Shown here piece by piece: positions 1 to 11,740 of a stretch of 64,000 bases of DNA. The stretch comes from Simmondsia chinensis (taxonomy: Eukaryota > Streptophyta > Magnoliopsida > Caryophyllales > Simmondsiaceae). The translations under genes were made by a program, and so were the position numbers. Numbering within the stretch: position 1 is the first letter of the stretch; every line of letters begins with the position of its first letter. The notes beneath the pieces are model-generated. The model was not told where the DNA came from and did not search any database. It saw nothing but the letters and a program-made list of their open reading frames with translations. The stretch covers positions 29,209,438 through 29,273,437 of the forward strand of contig JAGTTD010000001.1 of NCBI GenBank assembly GCA_018398585.1, given 5' to 3'.

Positions 1-780
1 GCAGTAAAAATTCCATGATTTCCTACTGTAGCTTCCAACTCCAAACTGAATCTTAAGCTGTCCATTGAGTCTCCATCAATGTACTGCTGCAATTGTTGTG
101 TTTGATTAGGTGGTCTATCATTCTGTTCCGCATTCATACTAGAAGATGGAGAATGTGTTTGATCAAGTGGATGATCCTGAGACCTAATAGTCACATTAGC
201 TACTGAAGGTCGATCTTGTGGCCTAGCTGCAGCATTTGGCATTTGAGGATTTACCTCATCAAGAGGTAGCATCACCTCATCAGGAGGTGCAGGACCGGGG
301 GACAAATTTTGTCTACAGAATTGATTGCGCAGTTCAGCAAACTTTTCCTCAAACAACTGCATTTGCTAATTAAATTGATTGGCAATCTTCTCCTTAAACT
401 CCTATGATTGCTGATTAACTCGATCAGCATTCTTCTCCTCAAATTGTTGTACTTGCTGATCAAATCGATCACTAAACTTTTGATCTAGTTCTCGCACTAA
501 TTCACCTTGTGATTGCTATAACTGAGCGAGCACTTCTTTCATATGAATGTTCAATTGACTAACTGTAATAACCTCCTGCTGTACTGAAGCATTAGCACTA
601 ACAACCTCAGCATAGGTTGGATTCGTAATAGCCTTTGCAGCACCTGATTGTGTTGTAACACTACCTAGTGGTTGAAATGCTCCAATTACACCCTTACTTG
701 AAGTTGATCATGCATTCCCCACATCAACTGTAATCTCGGATGTAAGCTGCTTAAATTCTGCAATACAGCGTTCTAAGTAC
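1..780 (-). pseudogene. LTR-X ORF relic, copy X1 (cut by window edge)
   Basis: Read on the minus strand, this is the 5' part of a degenerate frame related to the one at 59880-61661. It shows a Gln/Glu-rich coiled coil (FEEKFAELRNQF near position 340), then a Pro-rich linker, then a segment around 1-110 whose core RFSLELEATVGN matches RFSLEWEAAVGN at about 61210 in copy X2. Several in-frame stops interrupt it, for example in the coiled coil. No capsid, zinc knuckle, protease, RT or integrase motif is seen. The coiled coil resembles the N-terminal gag region of the Gypsy elements here. The function of the rest is unknown. The frame runs off the left edge of the window. Confidence 0.6.
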
Positions 781-1642
781 TTGTGGAATTCGTCTAATCA
801 CTTTGGAGTTGAATCAGGATTAGTTCTAACTCCCATTCTATTGCTCACTAAAGATAAGAATCGTACATTTACAGCCAAAGAATCTTCGCAAACCACAACA
901 TCAACACTTCGAGATCAAACCCTAACTGCCGAACTTCGCGAATCAAAGAGAACTCGAATAAACCCTAACAGTAGTGTTTACTTGAATAATTCAAACTATG
1001 ATTCTAAATTAGGCTCAAACTTAGCTGTAGTTATGATTTCAACACACTACTCATCACAATCCTTAAGAACAACGTCAGATTTCTACAATTCTATTCTCTG
1101 TTCATTGTTAATTCCACTTTTGAGCAAGTAACTACTCGTTTTCAGATAGTCCTTATAGAATCAGCTAAATTCCTATACACTTCTATGCTTATCAGCACAA
1201 TTCCTCAAAAATTCAGAAATACTCAATCGACAAGTCAATTCAGCAGCAAACAAATGGAGTCTGATCAAATGTAACTTAGAAATTCAGAATTTGTTACCTT
1301 CACCTCAACAATTGAATTGCAGAACCTCAAGTAACCTCAATTCAGCTTTGCTAAGCTGATCTTTCTAGTTTTGATCAACAATAGTATGATCCAGTAGTAC
1401 AACTCCAATACTTGCTTCACACTATAACCACCAGTTATGTTTGATTGTAATCAAAATGCACCTGGATCAACAGAACTTGATTCAATGCAAGCTTAACTGC
1501 CAATAGCGAGGTCTTTGAATTCAAGATCTCAAGTCAAAACATCAATTTCAATGTCTCTCTTTTTTTTTTTTTTTTTTTTTTTGTTTCAATGTAATTTTTA
1601 GATATCAATCAATCAAGAATTCAAAATTGAACTCCTAATCAA
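781..1642 (-). other. LTR-X leader, copy X1
   Basis: Noncoding leader on the minus strand, homologous to 58960-59830 of copy X2. Long stretches can be aligned by eye, including the run just after the junction (TTGATTAGGAGTTC...) and the region around GTTAGGGTTT and GATTCGCGAAGTT. It contains a T tract at about 1560-1582 (A tract on the element strand). A 116-codon plus-strand frame at 781-1131 lies here; I regard it as chance. The leader directly follows Gypsy-A protease sequence instead of an LTR and primer-binding site, which marks X1 as chimeric. Confidence 0.7.
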
Positions 1643-2205
1643 TACTAAATGGAACTCTTCTTAAATCCTCCTTGTAAGTTTTTTCCTTTGATCAACTATA
1701 ATTGTGCATGATCAGCCATGCCTTGCAATGTGACTTTAGTTCCATGAACTTCAAAAGAAACAGTTAGTTTTTCAAAGTCGAACATCACTGGATTAAAGGA
1801 CCTCATCCATTCAACGCCGAGCACCATGTCACATCCACCCAAAGGAAGAACTCTGAAATCAAAGGTGAACTGATGTTCTTGCATAGCCCATTGAAATGCC
1901 TGACACTTATTCTGAGTGAGAATAGAATTTCCATCAGCCACAGTCACAGCTAATGGATGGGTCTTGATCACTTCATGTCTCACTTTCTTCACTAATTTGG
2001 AATCAACAAGGCTGTGAGTGCTCCCACTATCTATAAGAAGAGTAATGGAGGACTTTCCAGCTTTTCCTTTAATTCGAATGGTATTGTGAGCTCCATTCCC
2101 GGTCAAAGCCTTCATAGACATCTTTATTTCATTCTCCAACAATTCATCTTGTGACTTCTGCTCAGAACTATCTTCTGCCACTTCTATTTCTTCACTGTCA
2201 TACTT
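1643..2205 (-). pseudogene. Gypsy-A aspartic protease
   Basis: Retropepsin-like protease of a Ty3/Gypsy element, which would cleave the Gag-Pol polyprotein. The 161-codon open frame (1696-2181) contains the active-site motif [13 protein letters not shown] and the downstream hydrophobic motif DMVLGVEWM, in the usual spacing. It is close to the protease at 30301-30891 of Gypsy-D. The frame reads through HAQL into stops, and similarity to Gypsy-D continues to about 1643, where LTR-X leader begins. The catalytic Asp is present. Reverse transcriptase, RNase H and integrase are missing from this copy, at least within the window. Confidence 0.85.
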
Positions 2206-2990
2206 AACTTCAACTCAAGCACCTCTTGCAAACATAAGGAATTTGGAGTTACATTTGTGTCCTGGCTGATAAGGTTGGCTGCAGTTGTAACAAAGCCTTG
2301 AAGACCTCTTATCAACAGCACGACTTATCTTGGAGCCAAATGAATCTCTGTGCTAAGGTTTAGAATTGCTTCCCTTGAATTTACTCGTCACTTGAAGATA
2401 CAACCGTGGCTTCAATCAACTTAGCCTTGGCATATGCTTTAGACAAAGTCCTTGGCCCAATGGCCTTCACCATATTCTTGATCCTTGGTCTCAATCCATT
2501 AATGAAGCTAAAGACATAGTATGCCTCTGTAGCTTATGGATAAGTGGCTATCATGCTAGCTTATAGGTTCTCAAACCTCGTCATGTACTCACTCACAGTA
2601 GTCGTTTGATATACCTTGTTAAAGTTATCAACAACATCGCCAATGTCCTCTTCTCCATATCGCTCACATAATTCTTCCACGAACTCGCCCCAAGAAAGAT
2701 TTGGATCGCTTTTCAGCACACAATAGAACCATACTTCATGACCTCCATGAAGATGTACTGCTGCCAATTCTACCTTTTCAGCTTCACTTATGTTGTAAAA
2801 ATGGAAGTATGGATCACACATTCTCAACCACTATTGAGGTTATTTGCCATCAAAAGGTTCAATTTGCACTCGAGGTTGTCTGAAAGCATTGCACCTATTA
2901 CAAGATGTAGCATCATTACTCACTGTTCTTCGTTGATGATGCTGATCTGGTGGCCTGTCTTGATGTTCAAATTCATCATATGGATTTTTG
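2206..2990 (-). pseudogene. Gypsy-A gag: capsid and zinc knuckle
   Basis: Middle and C-terminal Gag of a Ty3/Gypsy element. The retrotransposon gag domain is seen at 2561-2827 (YFHFYNISEAEKVELAAVHL, then WGEFVEELCERYGEED and FNKVYQTTTVSEYMTRFENL). A knuckle of the form CYNCSQPYQPGHKC lies near 2230-2290, matching the C-x2-C-x7-H-x-C pattern of plant Gypsy elements. Frameshifts and stops separate the pieces, so no full Gag could be made. The order on the minus strand is coiled coil, capsid, knuckle, protease, as in Gypsy-D and Gypsy-F. Confidence 0.8.
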
Positions 2991-3680
2991 TTATGCAAAA
3001 CAGAATCTAGAGGTCTGGTATTCAGACCTGAATTCTGTCCAGATAACTTGTTCTATGGATTGATCATGAGTCCTAGCAGCAGCATCAACCTCTGGAAGTC
3101 GAGTATCAACTGTCCTGTTACGATCTGGAGGTCTAACCTCAGTTTGAATCAAAGGAGATCCATCACGATTCCGGTCCAAACTTTCAACACTGTCAATGTG
3201 AACTCGCGATTGCCTTAGTTCTGCAGGAGGAATTAGCTTGCTCGCAGGTCATAGAGTTCCATTTGTAGATGATTCACCATGTTTGTTGACCTGATTATGC
3301 AACTCAATCAGCTTTTCCTCAAAACGCAAGGATTGCTGCTGCACTTGCTTAGCAAACTTCTGCTCTTGTTCTAGTTTCCTGCTAATTTGATCCTGTAATA
3401 CACCAATCTTGTCCTCAAGACGCAGAGTTTGTGGTTGCATTTGATCACAAACCTTCAAATCCTATTCATCCTACACTTGTTGAATTCGATTGTTCATCAT
3501 ATCCATCTGCAACTTGTACATTTCATCCATTTGTGCCCAAAACTGAGCATAAGTAATAAACTCAGGTCTGGCTGCAAAATTTCCACCAACAATCGAAGCA
3601 AATGTATCATTAGGATCAACATTAGCAGCAGAAGCTGCATTTACATCTCCAGAACAAGTATTAGGCCTTCCTGTCATTGA
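2991..3680 (-). pseudogene. Gypsy-A gag N-terminal region
   Basis: Start of Gag, 36 bp downstream of the primer-binding site. A Met at about 3677 opens the frame MTGRPNTCSGDVNAASAANV, followed by a Met/Gln-rich helix, a stop near 3470, a coiled coil (FEEKLIELHNQVNKHGESS, 3249-3458) and an Arg/Asp-rich linker (2991-3179). Similar N-terminal coiled coils are found in Gypsy-D (about 32018-32269) and in LTR-X. Stops break the frame. The start was chosen because it is the first Met after the primer-binding site. Confidence 0.65.
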
Positions 3681-3715
3681 TAATCACAAAAATCAGATTC
3701 AAAATTGCTCCAAAT

Positions 3716-3730
3716 CCAGCTCTGATACCA
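3716..3730 (-). other. Primer-binding site of Gypsy-A
   Basis: On the minus strand this reads TGGTATCAGAGCTGG, the classic plant initiator-Met tRNA primer site, 2 bp downstream of the LTR end. It fixes the orientation of the element as minus. Confidence 0.92.
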
Positions 3731-3732
3731 AT

Positions 3733-4135
3733 TGTTAGCTTCCAATCCAAAAGATTGAGAGCTAACCTTGTGGAAGAGAGGTAAGATGAGAAGAGAATTG
3801 AATTAGATGAGAATTAGAGAAGGAGATGAGAGTTAGAGAGAGATAATCCAAAAGGAAATCAGATTTTTAATGATTGAATGAAGATATTACATGGTTTAGA
3901 TCTATTTATAATATATCTTGATACATTGAACCAACACTTTGCTCTTAACCGACTTATACAAGCTTTTACCGCCAAAAAACACTGGCCGCGACATTTGACC
4001 TTGCTTGACCAACTAACTGACTTTGGCGCCTAAAGACTCACTAACTCACATTTGAATCATCACATCAAAACGCATCATTCAAACTATGCAACCATTACAT
4101 GACTCAAAAGCAACCAAACAAAGGAAATCACAACA
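3733..4135 (-). repeat. 5' LTR of Gypsy-A
   Basis: About 403 bp, starting TGTTAG and ending CAACA on the plus strand (TG...CA on the element strand). It carries a TATA-like box (TATAAATAG on the minus strand near 3905). It resembles the 405-bp LTRs of Gypsy-D in length, in its first bases and in the GA-rich stretch next to the primer-binding site. The matching 3' LTR is not in the window. Confidence 0.85.
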
Positions 4136-4350
4136 GTAGCTTCAATTGGACTTAGCACCTAATGATAGTGTTTGAGGGTAAGCATGTGGGTTACTGTAAG
4201 CAAAGGTTGTTTGCAAGCCGCATTAGTCTTCAAGGGGGAGAATTGTGGAGTTGGAGACTTCTTGACTTCTCAGTAGTCCCATAATGACTAAAATTATTCT
4301 AGAGACCAATTCATATGCCTAGTGTGGATGACAACCATGATAGTAGTGAC
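4136..4350. other. Unassigned flank
   Basis: Sequence between the Gypsy-A LTR and the target duplication of Copia-G. A purine-rich run near 4230 (CAAGGGGGAGAATTG) looks like a polypurine tract next to an LTR start, but I cannot find a partner. No gene is seen. Confidence 0.4.
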
Positions 4351-4844
4351 GAGGCTATTGGAATGTATTTTGTATAATTAAAAATTTATTTGTTTTTTAT
4401 TTTTAAGTGAAAAATTAAAGAAGAGGTTTTGTTTTAAATGCATAATTATCAAAATAAATGACATTAAAAAGATCATTCAATATTGAATATTATAAATGCA
4501 TGAGTTACATGCCGTTGGATGCATAATTTTGGTTGGGTAATTGTATCAGTTAAAGCACAATTGAAATAGCTATTAACATTTGCTAAAACGTTAAGAGGAG
4601 AAAAAGAATATATTAAATATATGCTTGTCTATATAAAGCTTGAGGAGCATGATGTGGAAAACAAAATTATGAAATACTTTATTCTTTCAATCCCCTCTAT
4701 TCTTATGAAAAATAGCAAACTTTGCCGTTCTAGCTCGGGGGTCTTTCATTGCTGCACTGATAAAGGTCCGACGGATTGTTAAATCCTTGGAAAGAAGCGC
4801 GTTTAAGCTTAAAATTAATACTCGTGCATAAGGGGTATTTCCTT

Positions 4845-6592
4845 TGTTGGGTGGGTAATTTTAATTTCATAAATTAAAACTTGCAACAATTGTATCTAGT
4901 GCAGCAGAATACCTATTTAAAATTCTCTAATTTTAAATTAAATACATGATCATGACTCTAATTATACATAACATTGCATAGCATCAGAAGACATATCCAT
5001 GAAAGATGATTAAATACGAATATAAAAGTTTGGGGCGAGATAATCTCATACCCCGTTATAGACTGCAAGTGTATAGATGCTCCGAACGATACCTCCAAGA
5101 TCTTTCTCCTCAATTCCTCCTTTTACACCGAACGAGTGGGTGTTGTAAAATCAAGTAATTCTTGAAACTAATTTTAAGAACTAATTTTGGAAGAATTTTT
5201 CTTCAATTAGTTCTCTAACTGATCAAAAGAAAAACTAGAAGAGAGCCTTTTCTAACGGTTCAATAATAATTCAAAATCAAATGCCCTAGCTCTATTTATA
5301 TTAGGGATCAAAAATAAAAAATAAATTGTAATCTTTTATCTAAATAATAACAATATCACGAAATTAAAAAAAAAAAAAATTTCTTCACTCACCGAGTTAC
5401 AGGGTGTCACGTGGCACCCTGCGATTTCTCTGTGAGTTTTTCTTTTTTTTTTTTTTTTTGCTATTTTTCTTATAAAATTCATCACATGAAATTTTGTAGG
5501 ATTCAACCATGGTTAATTTTATTTAACCCTTTAAATAAAATAATTCATCTCACTAATCCTCTTGATTTCTATAAGTATATAATTTAGGAGGCTTGCGTAA
5601 GGATCTTAGGGACAATCTATTTTTTACCTCCAAATGTGAAAAATCTGATTATCATTTCATGATAATAATTAAAAATTGTTTAATAAAGCTTAATTCCACT
5701 AAATATGTTTTGCTATACTCTGAAAATAAATATATTTACTTGGTAAATTTCCCTGTAAAAGTTTACTCAGAATTGGACCCTCTAATAAATGTCCATGAGA
5801 AAAACATCTTAAACTACTATTGTCATTGTATCTCATTTTTCCTTCTAAGTTCTCAATTTGCCCCTTTTTGAATAGTTCACTAACACAGATAAATAGGTTT
5901 GTATTAAGGAATGCTCTGGCCAAAGTCTCTAGAATCATATCAAAAATTGCGAATTAACTAAGGGGACATTTCACAAAGTAGATTCCTGATAAAACATCTA
6001 TCTCCACCACATTTCATGCGATTGCCCAACGAGCATAAGACTCTCGTTATTACCTATAACCTCATCATTTTAGTGAATCAAAGCAACCAACACTCCATGC
6101 ACGAGTCTAGACCATTTATGGATTAAGAGTCATTATATAAACAAAATATGTGAGGCGCTCAATTCTGATATTAGTGCAGATTCAAGCAAATCACATGGTC
6201 ATGTTCAGTATTACAATCTCATTTTAACAAACCAACGCAACATCCTGGATCGCTATCCATATAACCAAGACAAGTTATCTAAATATCATGTTATAGTCTT
6301 AGCAAACAAGTAGTCCAAACTCATCACTGACTACGAACTAATTATAAATGACATTTATATCAATTATTTAGTCCATATGTGGAACAATCTCATTAATCCA
6401 CTAAAAATAGATATCCTAAATGTCATTTAGGGACTTCGTCCATCTCATGGTATGTGCTTTGATTGAGAACGATATCACGTGCATAAAAGACTCGTTAATA
6501 ATATAAAAATTAGATGATAATGCTAAATAATTTTTTATTCACTAATCAAAAAGTTTACATAAATTGAGTTCCCTAGGATACCAGCTCTAACA
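4845..6592 (-). repeat. 3' LTR of Copia-C
   Basis: 1748 bp, beginning TGTTGGG and ending TAACA on the plus strand. It aligns along its whole length with 11760-13509. The region from about 5584 (AGGCTTGCG...) is shared with the LTR-S copies at 44238 and 63870, so the two families are related. Confidence 0.9.
5292..5421 (-). promoter_or_regulatory. Copia-C LTR promoter: TATA box and G-box palindrome
   Basis: On the minus strand a TATA box (TATAAATAG, 5292-5300) lies about 100 bp downstream of a near-perfect 22-bp palindrome at 5400-5421. The palindrome has arms CAGGGTG and CACCCTG around a CACGTG core. CACGTG is the plant G-box bound by bZIP and bHLH factors. The other LTR has the same layout (TATA at 12206-12214, palindrome at 12331-12352), but there the core reads CATGTG. 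Promoter function is inferred. Confidence 0.55.
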
Positions 6593-6606
6593 ATCTCCCA
6601 CTTGTC
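6593..6606 (-). other. Polypurine tract of Copia-C
   Basis: On the minus strand AAGTGGGAGAT sits directly before the 3' LTR start TGTTAGAG. This is the typical Copia plus-strand primer. Confidence 0.85.
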
Positions 6607-7294
6607 CTAGACCCAATTTTCTAGACAGCACATTTTCATCCTATCTAAATGTGACTCAAACAAATTTTGAGTTAATGTTTTTGTTAAAGGATCCGCTAAA
6701 TTGCTTGAGATATCTATCATCAGAATTACAATCTCCTCTTTCTCCACATAATCTCGAATGAGGTGATACTTTCTTTTGATATACTTGGACTGAATGTGCT
6801 TTCTTGTTTCCTTAGAGTTAGACACCGCATCCAAATTGGCACAATAAATGGCAATAGGCGTAAGCCCTCCTTTATGACTTTAAGATCCATAGGGAACTTC
6901 CTAAGCCAATAAGCCTCATTGGCAGCTTCCAAAACTGCCCCATATTTGGTTTCCATGGTGGAGTCAGCAATACAAGTTTGCTTAACACTTCTCCAACTTG
7001 TAGCAATGTGGAACGTCTAGCATCTAAATATGATCGAAAATTCAAACCAGAATAGCCCACTGGAATCAATTTATCACAATGAAAAACCAACATATAATCT
7101 CTAATTTTTTTTAAGTACTTGAAAATATGCTTCACTATCATCCAATGGATAGCACCTGGATTACACTGATACCTACTCACCGTACCAACGGCAAAACATA
7201 TATCACGTCTAGTACATAACATATCATAAATAAGGCTTTCCACAGCCGAAGCATATGAAACATGCCTCATATGTTCTTTCTCTTGAGGTGTCAA
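6607..7294 (-). pseudogene. Copia-C RNase H and RT C-terminus
   Basis: RNase H, the last domain of Copia Pol. The N-terminal piece (6872-7294) carries YASAVESLIYDMLCTRRDIC and AVGTVSRYQCNPGAIHW, the RT/RNase H linker motifs of Copia. The C-terminal piece (6607-6834) carries KYIKRKYHLIRDYVE and SSNLADPLTKTLTQ, the signature end of Copia RNase H. A frameshift near 6870 separates the two. Stop codons lie just upstream of the polypurine tract, as expected for the end of Pol. Confidence 0.85.
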
Positions 7295-7300
7295 AGGACA

Positions 7301-8073
7301 CTATTCTAAAGAAAGAGGCGCTCCATGCATAGAGGGCAACAAACCTTTCTTGGAGTACACCATGTTAAACTTAGACAACATCTTATGTATATAGGTAGCT
7401 TGAGAAAGACCGATCATTCTATTATTACGATCCCACAGAAGCTTAATCCCAAGAATATAGCTGGCTTCACCTAGGTCTTTCATGTCAAACTGACTTGACA
7501 GCCAAATCTTAACAGCTGATAAGACTCCCACGTCATTCCCAATGAGTAGGATATCATCCATATACGACACCAAGAAAGTCACTACTTTCTCTATGTTGCG
7601 TTTGTATACACAATGCTCATCAACCAATTGAATAAAATCGTAGGACTTGATCGCTTCATTGAATCTCTTATTCCATGAGTGAGATGCTTGTTTAAGCCCA
7701 TAAATAGACCTTTTCAGCTTGCATATCATATGCTCCTGATTCTTACCAATGAACCCGTCTGGTTGCACTATATAGAGGTCTTCATCAAGATTGCCATTCA
7801 AAAAGGCTGTCTTGACATCCATTTGCCATATCTCATAATCAAAATGAGTTGCAATCGATAAGAATATCCTATGGACTTAAGCATAGCTACTAGTGAGAAG
7901 GTCTCATCACAATAGATACCTTCCTTTTGGGTATATCCCTTAGCAACTAGCCTTGCTTTGGAGGTTTCTACCTTTCCATCCATTCCTCTCTTTCTCTTGT
8001 AGACCCATTTACAACCTATGAGTTGAATGCCAAGTGGCACCTCTAACAAATTCCAGACTTTACTAGAGTACAT
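7301..8073 (-). pseudogene. Copia-C reverse transcriptase
   Basis: Ty1/Copia reverse transcriptase. The N-terminal block (7798-8073) shows GCKWVYKRKRGMDGKVETSK and ARLVAKGYTQKEGIYCDETF. The main block (7301-7822) shows MDVKTAFLNGNLDEDLYIVQ, YGLKQASHSWNKRF and the catalytic box SYMDDILLIGND. Both active-site Asp residues are kept. A frameshift near 7800-7860 splits the two blocks. The downstream motif DMKDLGEASYILGI is typical of Copia. It would synthesise cDNA inside a virus-like particle if intact. Confidence 0.92.
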
Positions 8074-8152
8074 AGATTCAATTTCGGCTCTTATATCTAA
8101 GAGCCATTGGTCAGCATCCTTGTCCCTTACTGCTTCATCAAAAGTAAGAGGG

Positions 8153-9118
8153 TTAGCTACATTTTTTTGATTCAGCCATTAAGGCGCCAGCCATGTATCT
8201 ATCAGGTTGCTTGACAATCCTCCCACTAAGATGAGGTTCTCGTGCATTAATGTTTGTCTCAGAGCGACCCACAGGTGCACCTAATACGCCTGTTTCACTA
8301 TGAGATTTATCAAACAATTTAAAAGTAGTGTCTTTCTCAATTAACTCCTCCAACACTATTTGACTTTTACTTTTGCAGTCCATCATAAAGCCCTCCTCTA
8401 AAAATTTGTCATTTGCACTCACAAACACCTTTTGGTTTGAAGGACTATAGAACATACCACCTTTTGTACCCCTAGGGTAGCCAACAAACACAAATACTTC
8501 TGATCTAGACTCCAACTTGTCTAGGTTCTTTTCCAACACGGACATCCCCAAATACGAAGATATCCTAGACTAGGCTTGCACCCAGACCCTAACTCCACAG
8601 GTGTTTGAGGAGCCGAATTTGAAGGAAACAAATTTAGAACATAAGCCAATTTTTCTAAGGCATAACCTCAAAAAGAGATTGGTAAAGTAACATGACTCAT
8701 CATTGACCTTATCATCTCCAACAACGTTCTATTTCTTCTTTCTGCCACCCCATTCTGCTGCGGCATACTCGGTGCAGAAAACTGGGAAAAACTCTATTGA
8801 AAGATACTCGCCACCCCAATTCAATTGAAGTGATTTGATGTGTTTACCCGTTTGATTCCCGACCATGGCCTTAAAGTCCTTGAACTTTTCAAAAGAGTCA
8901 GACTTTTGTCTCATCAAGTAAATATAACCATACCTAGAGTAATCATCAATAAAGGTGATGAAATACTCATAGCCTCCTCTCGCCTGAACATTCATTGGTC
9001 CATATACATCTGTGCGAGCTAGCTTAAGCAAGTCACCAACTCTATTGCCTTTACTCTTAAAGACAGACTTAGTCATCTTTCTTTCTATGTAAGATTCGCA
9101 GACTAGTAAAGATTTCAA
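8153..9118 (-). pseudogene. Copia-C integrase
   Basis: The integrase core (8729-9118) shows LARTDVYGPMNVQARGGYEY and FITFIDDYSRYGYIYLM. The second catalytic position reads LNWGGEYLS where most Copia integrases have SDRGGEY, so that Asp is replaced by Asn. Frame is then lost before the catalytic Glu. The C-terminal part (8153-8551) shows FVGYPRGTKGGMFYSPSNQK, the conserved post-core motif, followed by a variable tail leading into RT. With one catalytic residue lost and a frameshift, this integrase is dead. Confidence 0.88.
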
Positions 9119-9193
9119 GTCTAAAGACTCAAATAGTCCTTCACTTCTTGGTCTGTGGATCCTACTTCAGTTAATATGACAAAGCCATTGGCG

Positions 9194-9811
9194 CTATTTG
9201 AAGCCATTAGCAGTTTCAGGGTTCTTGCTTATAAGAGGTACAATTAGCTTAGTAATGTTAGATTTGAACATGCAATTAGTAGAGTTTCGATCAGGTGTCA
9301 AGATAAAAAAAACATTGACAGCAATACCTTTGCATATAAACATTTTATTATGCTGAATAACTAAATCAATTCCAAATGAAATAGAATATCCATCACCGAC
9401 TAATCGTGACACTGAAATCAAATTCCTATGTAACGTGGATACATAAAGACAATTCTTTAGAACTAAAACTCCACTCCTAAATACTAAGTTAATGTCTCCC
9501 ACACCCAAGATTGAAGGCTGCCTCCCATCTCCTTTGGTCAGGTCCATCGCTCCATCATGCAGCTACCTGGTTAGCTTGAGCCTCGGCAACATGTTGCAAA
9601 CATGGTCAGTCAAACCTAAGTCCACACACTAGGATCCTGTTGGACTCTCAACTACACATGACTCAACCAAATAAGTTAACTCCATGCCTTGTTTAGATGG
9701 ATTCTTCATCTTAGAAGGAAGACTTGCTAGGTATTTAGGGCAGTTCCTCCTCCAGTGGCCATCCTTCCCACATAAGAAACACTTTCCTTCTGTGCAAGGC
9801 TTCCTTTTCAT
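9194..9811 (-). pseudogene. Copia-C zinc knuckle and protease
   Basis: The knuckle CFLCGKDGHWRRNC (9629-9811) fits C-x2-C-x4-H-x4-C, the nucleocapsid of Copia Gag. About 60 bp on, the protease active site reads VDLGLTDHVC where DSGATDHVC is usual, so the catalytic Asp stays but the Ser-Gly-Ala context is altered. A stop lies just before it. The rest (9194-9547) shows GDINLVFRSGVLVLKNCLYV and LHRNLISVSRL, the typical Copia protease C-terminus. Confidence 0.82.
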
Positions 9812-10450
9812 TTGCTTAACTACTACACTATCAACTTTGCCCTTATTCTTCTTCTTCCCAAACTTCTATTGGAAAACAACCTATTCCCTATCCTAGGTGC
9901 CTGGGTTAAGAGGACAGTCCCCTTAGCCTTCATCACCCTTTCAGCAACTTGCAGCTCCTTCATCAGCTCAGGTAACGAATAGTCATTTATTATTCATCGT
10001 ATAGTTTAACCAGAACTAAGTGAAGGACTCTGCCAAAGAGCCAAGTATCATATCCTACTGAGATTGACTATCAAATTTAGCTCTTAGGAATTCCAGTTCA
10101 TTTAGATAAGCCATCATTTTCAAAACATGTTCCTGAACTGGACTTCCCTCAGGAATTTTCATGAACATGAGTTTCCTTATTAGCTTCTGCCTTGCTGCTC
10201 TAACTTGCCCACCAAACATCTTCTTACGATGTTCTTTCATATCTACTGCCGTCTTCATCTCAAGCGTCTCATAATTGAGAACGTTAGGCACGGAGGCCAA
10301 GATATAACATCTAGTTAAATCATTGGACATAATCCATCGGTCATAATGTTCCTTACTAGTAGCAATGGCGTTATTAGCAGGCACATGAGGACAGGGTTCA
10401 GTTAACACAAATTTATATCCCTCATGGTTTAGCATAATATCTAGGTTCAT
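9812..10450 (-). pseudogene. Copia-C gag (UBN2-type)
   Basis: Gag capsid of the Copia UBN2 family. The open frame 10055-10450 begins MNLDIMLNHEGYKFVLTEPC and contains HYDRWIMSNDLTRCYILASV and AVDMKEHRKKMFGGQVRAAR, typical Copia Gag segments. A frameshift near 10050 separates it from the linker leading to the zinc knuckle. The start is the first Met of the frame and leaves a leader of about 1.3 kb to the primer-binding site. Confidence 0.8.
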
Positions 10451-11740
10451 CTTCTAGTTTGGATAATTAGGTCCAACAAGGAGGTTAGCCGTTAGTATGG
10501 AATGTAATGCACTAGCAGTCTTCATGATGACACTGAAAATATGCAAATAAAAAAGTACGGGTCATGCATCTTATTTTCTTTCAAAATTTAGCAAATATAG
10601 TTAATTAGGTATCCACAACACCTTATTAAAACCAAAGTAATGATGGTCCAAAATTTTCACTCGTTACTCACCGTCAGCGAGGCGGCAACTAGCTTAGCTC
10701 AATTGAGAACGTTTCTCTATTATAATAATTTTTTTTTGTAAACTCTTTTACTAAATATAATTAATTCATCATCCTATCGTTAGCCTCTAAAATAGTACAA
10801 CAGAGCTCCTCGGGGAGGTTAATGTAGTATTTTAGTCAAGTGTAAACAATTGCCTAAAACATCAATACAAGGTCTCGATGTACTCCACGTCAGCGTTGTT
10901 GTACTCGATTGCTTGAATCTTAGTCCAACTTAACAAAAGTCTAACCCTATATTTCACGGATCGACATCCTCCTCGGGGAGTAATGCAGACCCATTGTGTT
11001 ATTAGACCAGTAATGAGGACTGTGAGTTTTTCGACCTTTGAACCTCGCTCCCTCTTGATTTTTAAAATAAACAAGTGGAGTTTATTTTCCTTAAGTTATC
11101 TCATAAATTAATAAATTTAAGATAACAAGAATAATTCAAATCACTATTATGAGCCAATCAAGACTAATTAAATTATTCACAATTAATACTCATGTCATTC
11201 AAACTCCCTTTTAATAACAATTTAAATCAAAGTTTAACTTTAATTCCGTTCTAAACTCTTTTAGAAAAATAATAATTATCACATAATCTCTTTTAGAATC
11301 ATATTCTAAAATAACCGAAAAAAAAAATTTAAAAAAAAAAATTAAATTGATGCCAGTTGCTGACATCAGAATATCTGACGATTTTTTTTTTTTTTTTTTT
11401 TTTTTGGGTTTTTGATTTCAAATAAACTATTCATATTTTCATTGACTATAATCTCATCACATCAATTAATCCTATCTAATCCAATTAGATAATTATATAA
11501 AGAATTTAAGTTAACAAGAAAATCTTATTCTCACTTTCATAAACCAAAATCTACGTAATTATTGATGAATGCATTCTTTTTAATTGAATTTTAAACAATT
11601 TAAACAATCAAGTACGCGTATTACAATTTATACGAAAATAATAACACTATACTTTCACACGATCTCATCATGAATCCGTAGTTAAAACTTTTTTTCTATC
11701 ATTTCAACTAATGACCTCATGCACATCATCAATAATCAGA
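10451..11740 (-). other. Copia-C leader
   Basis: About 1.3 kb between primer-binding site and gag, rich in A/T, with a 22-base T tract near 11384. No coding signal. A 70-codon minus frame at 10862-11074 shows no recognisable domain. Confidence 0.6.

Noticed and set aside
781..1131. 116-codon plus-strand frame
   Set aside because: It lies antisense in the LTR-X leader, is Ser/Thr/Asn-rich without a domain, and the homologous stretch in X2 is not open.
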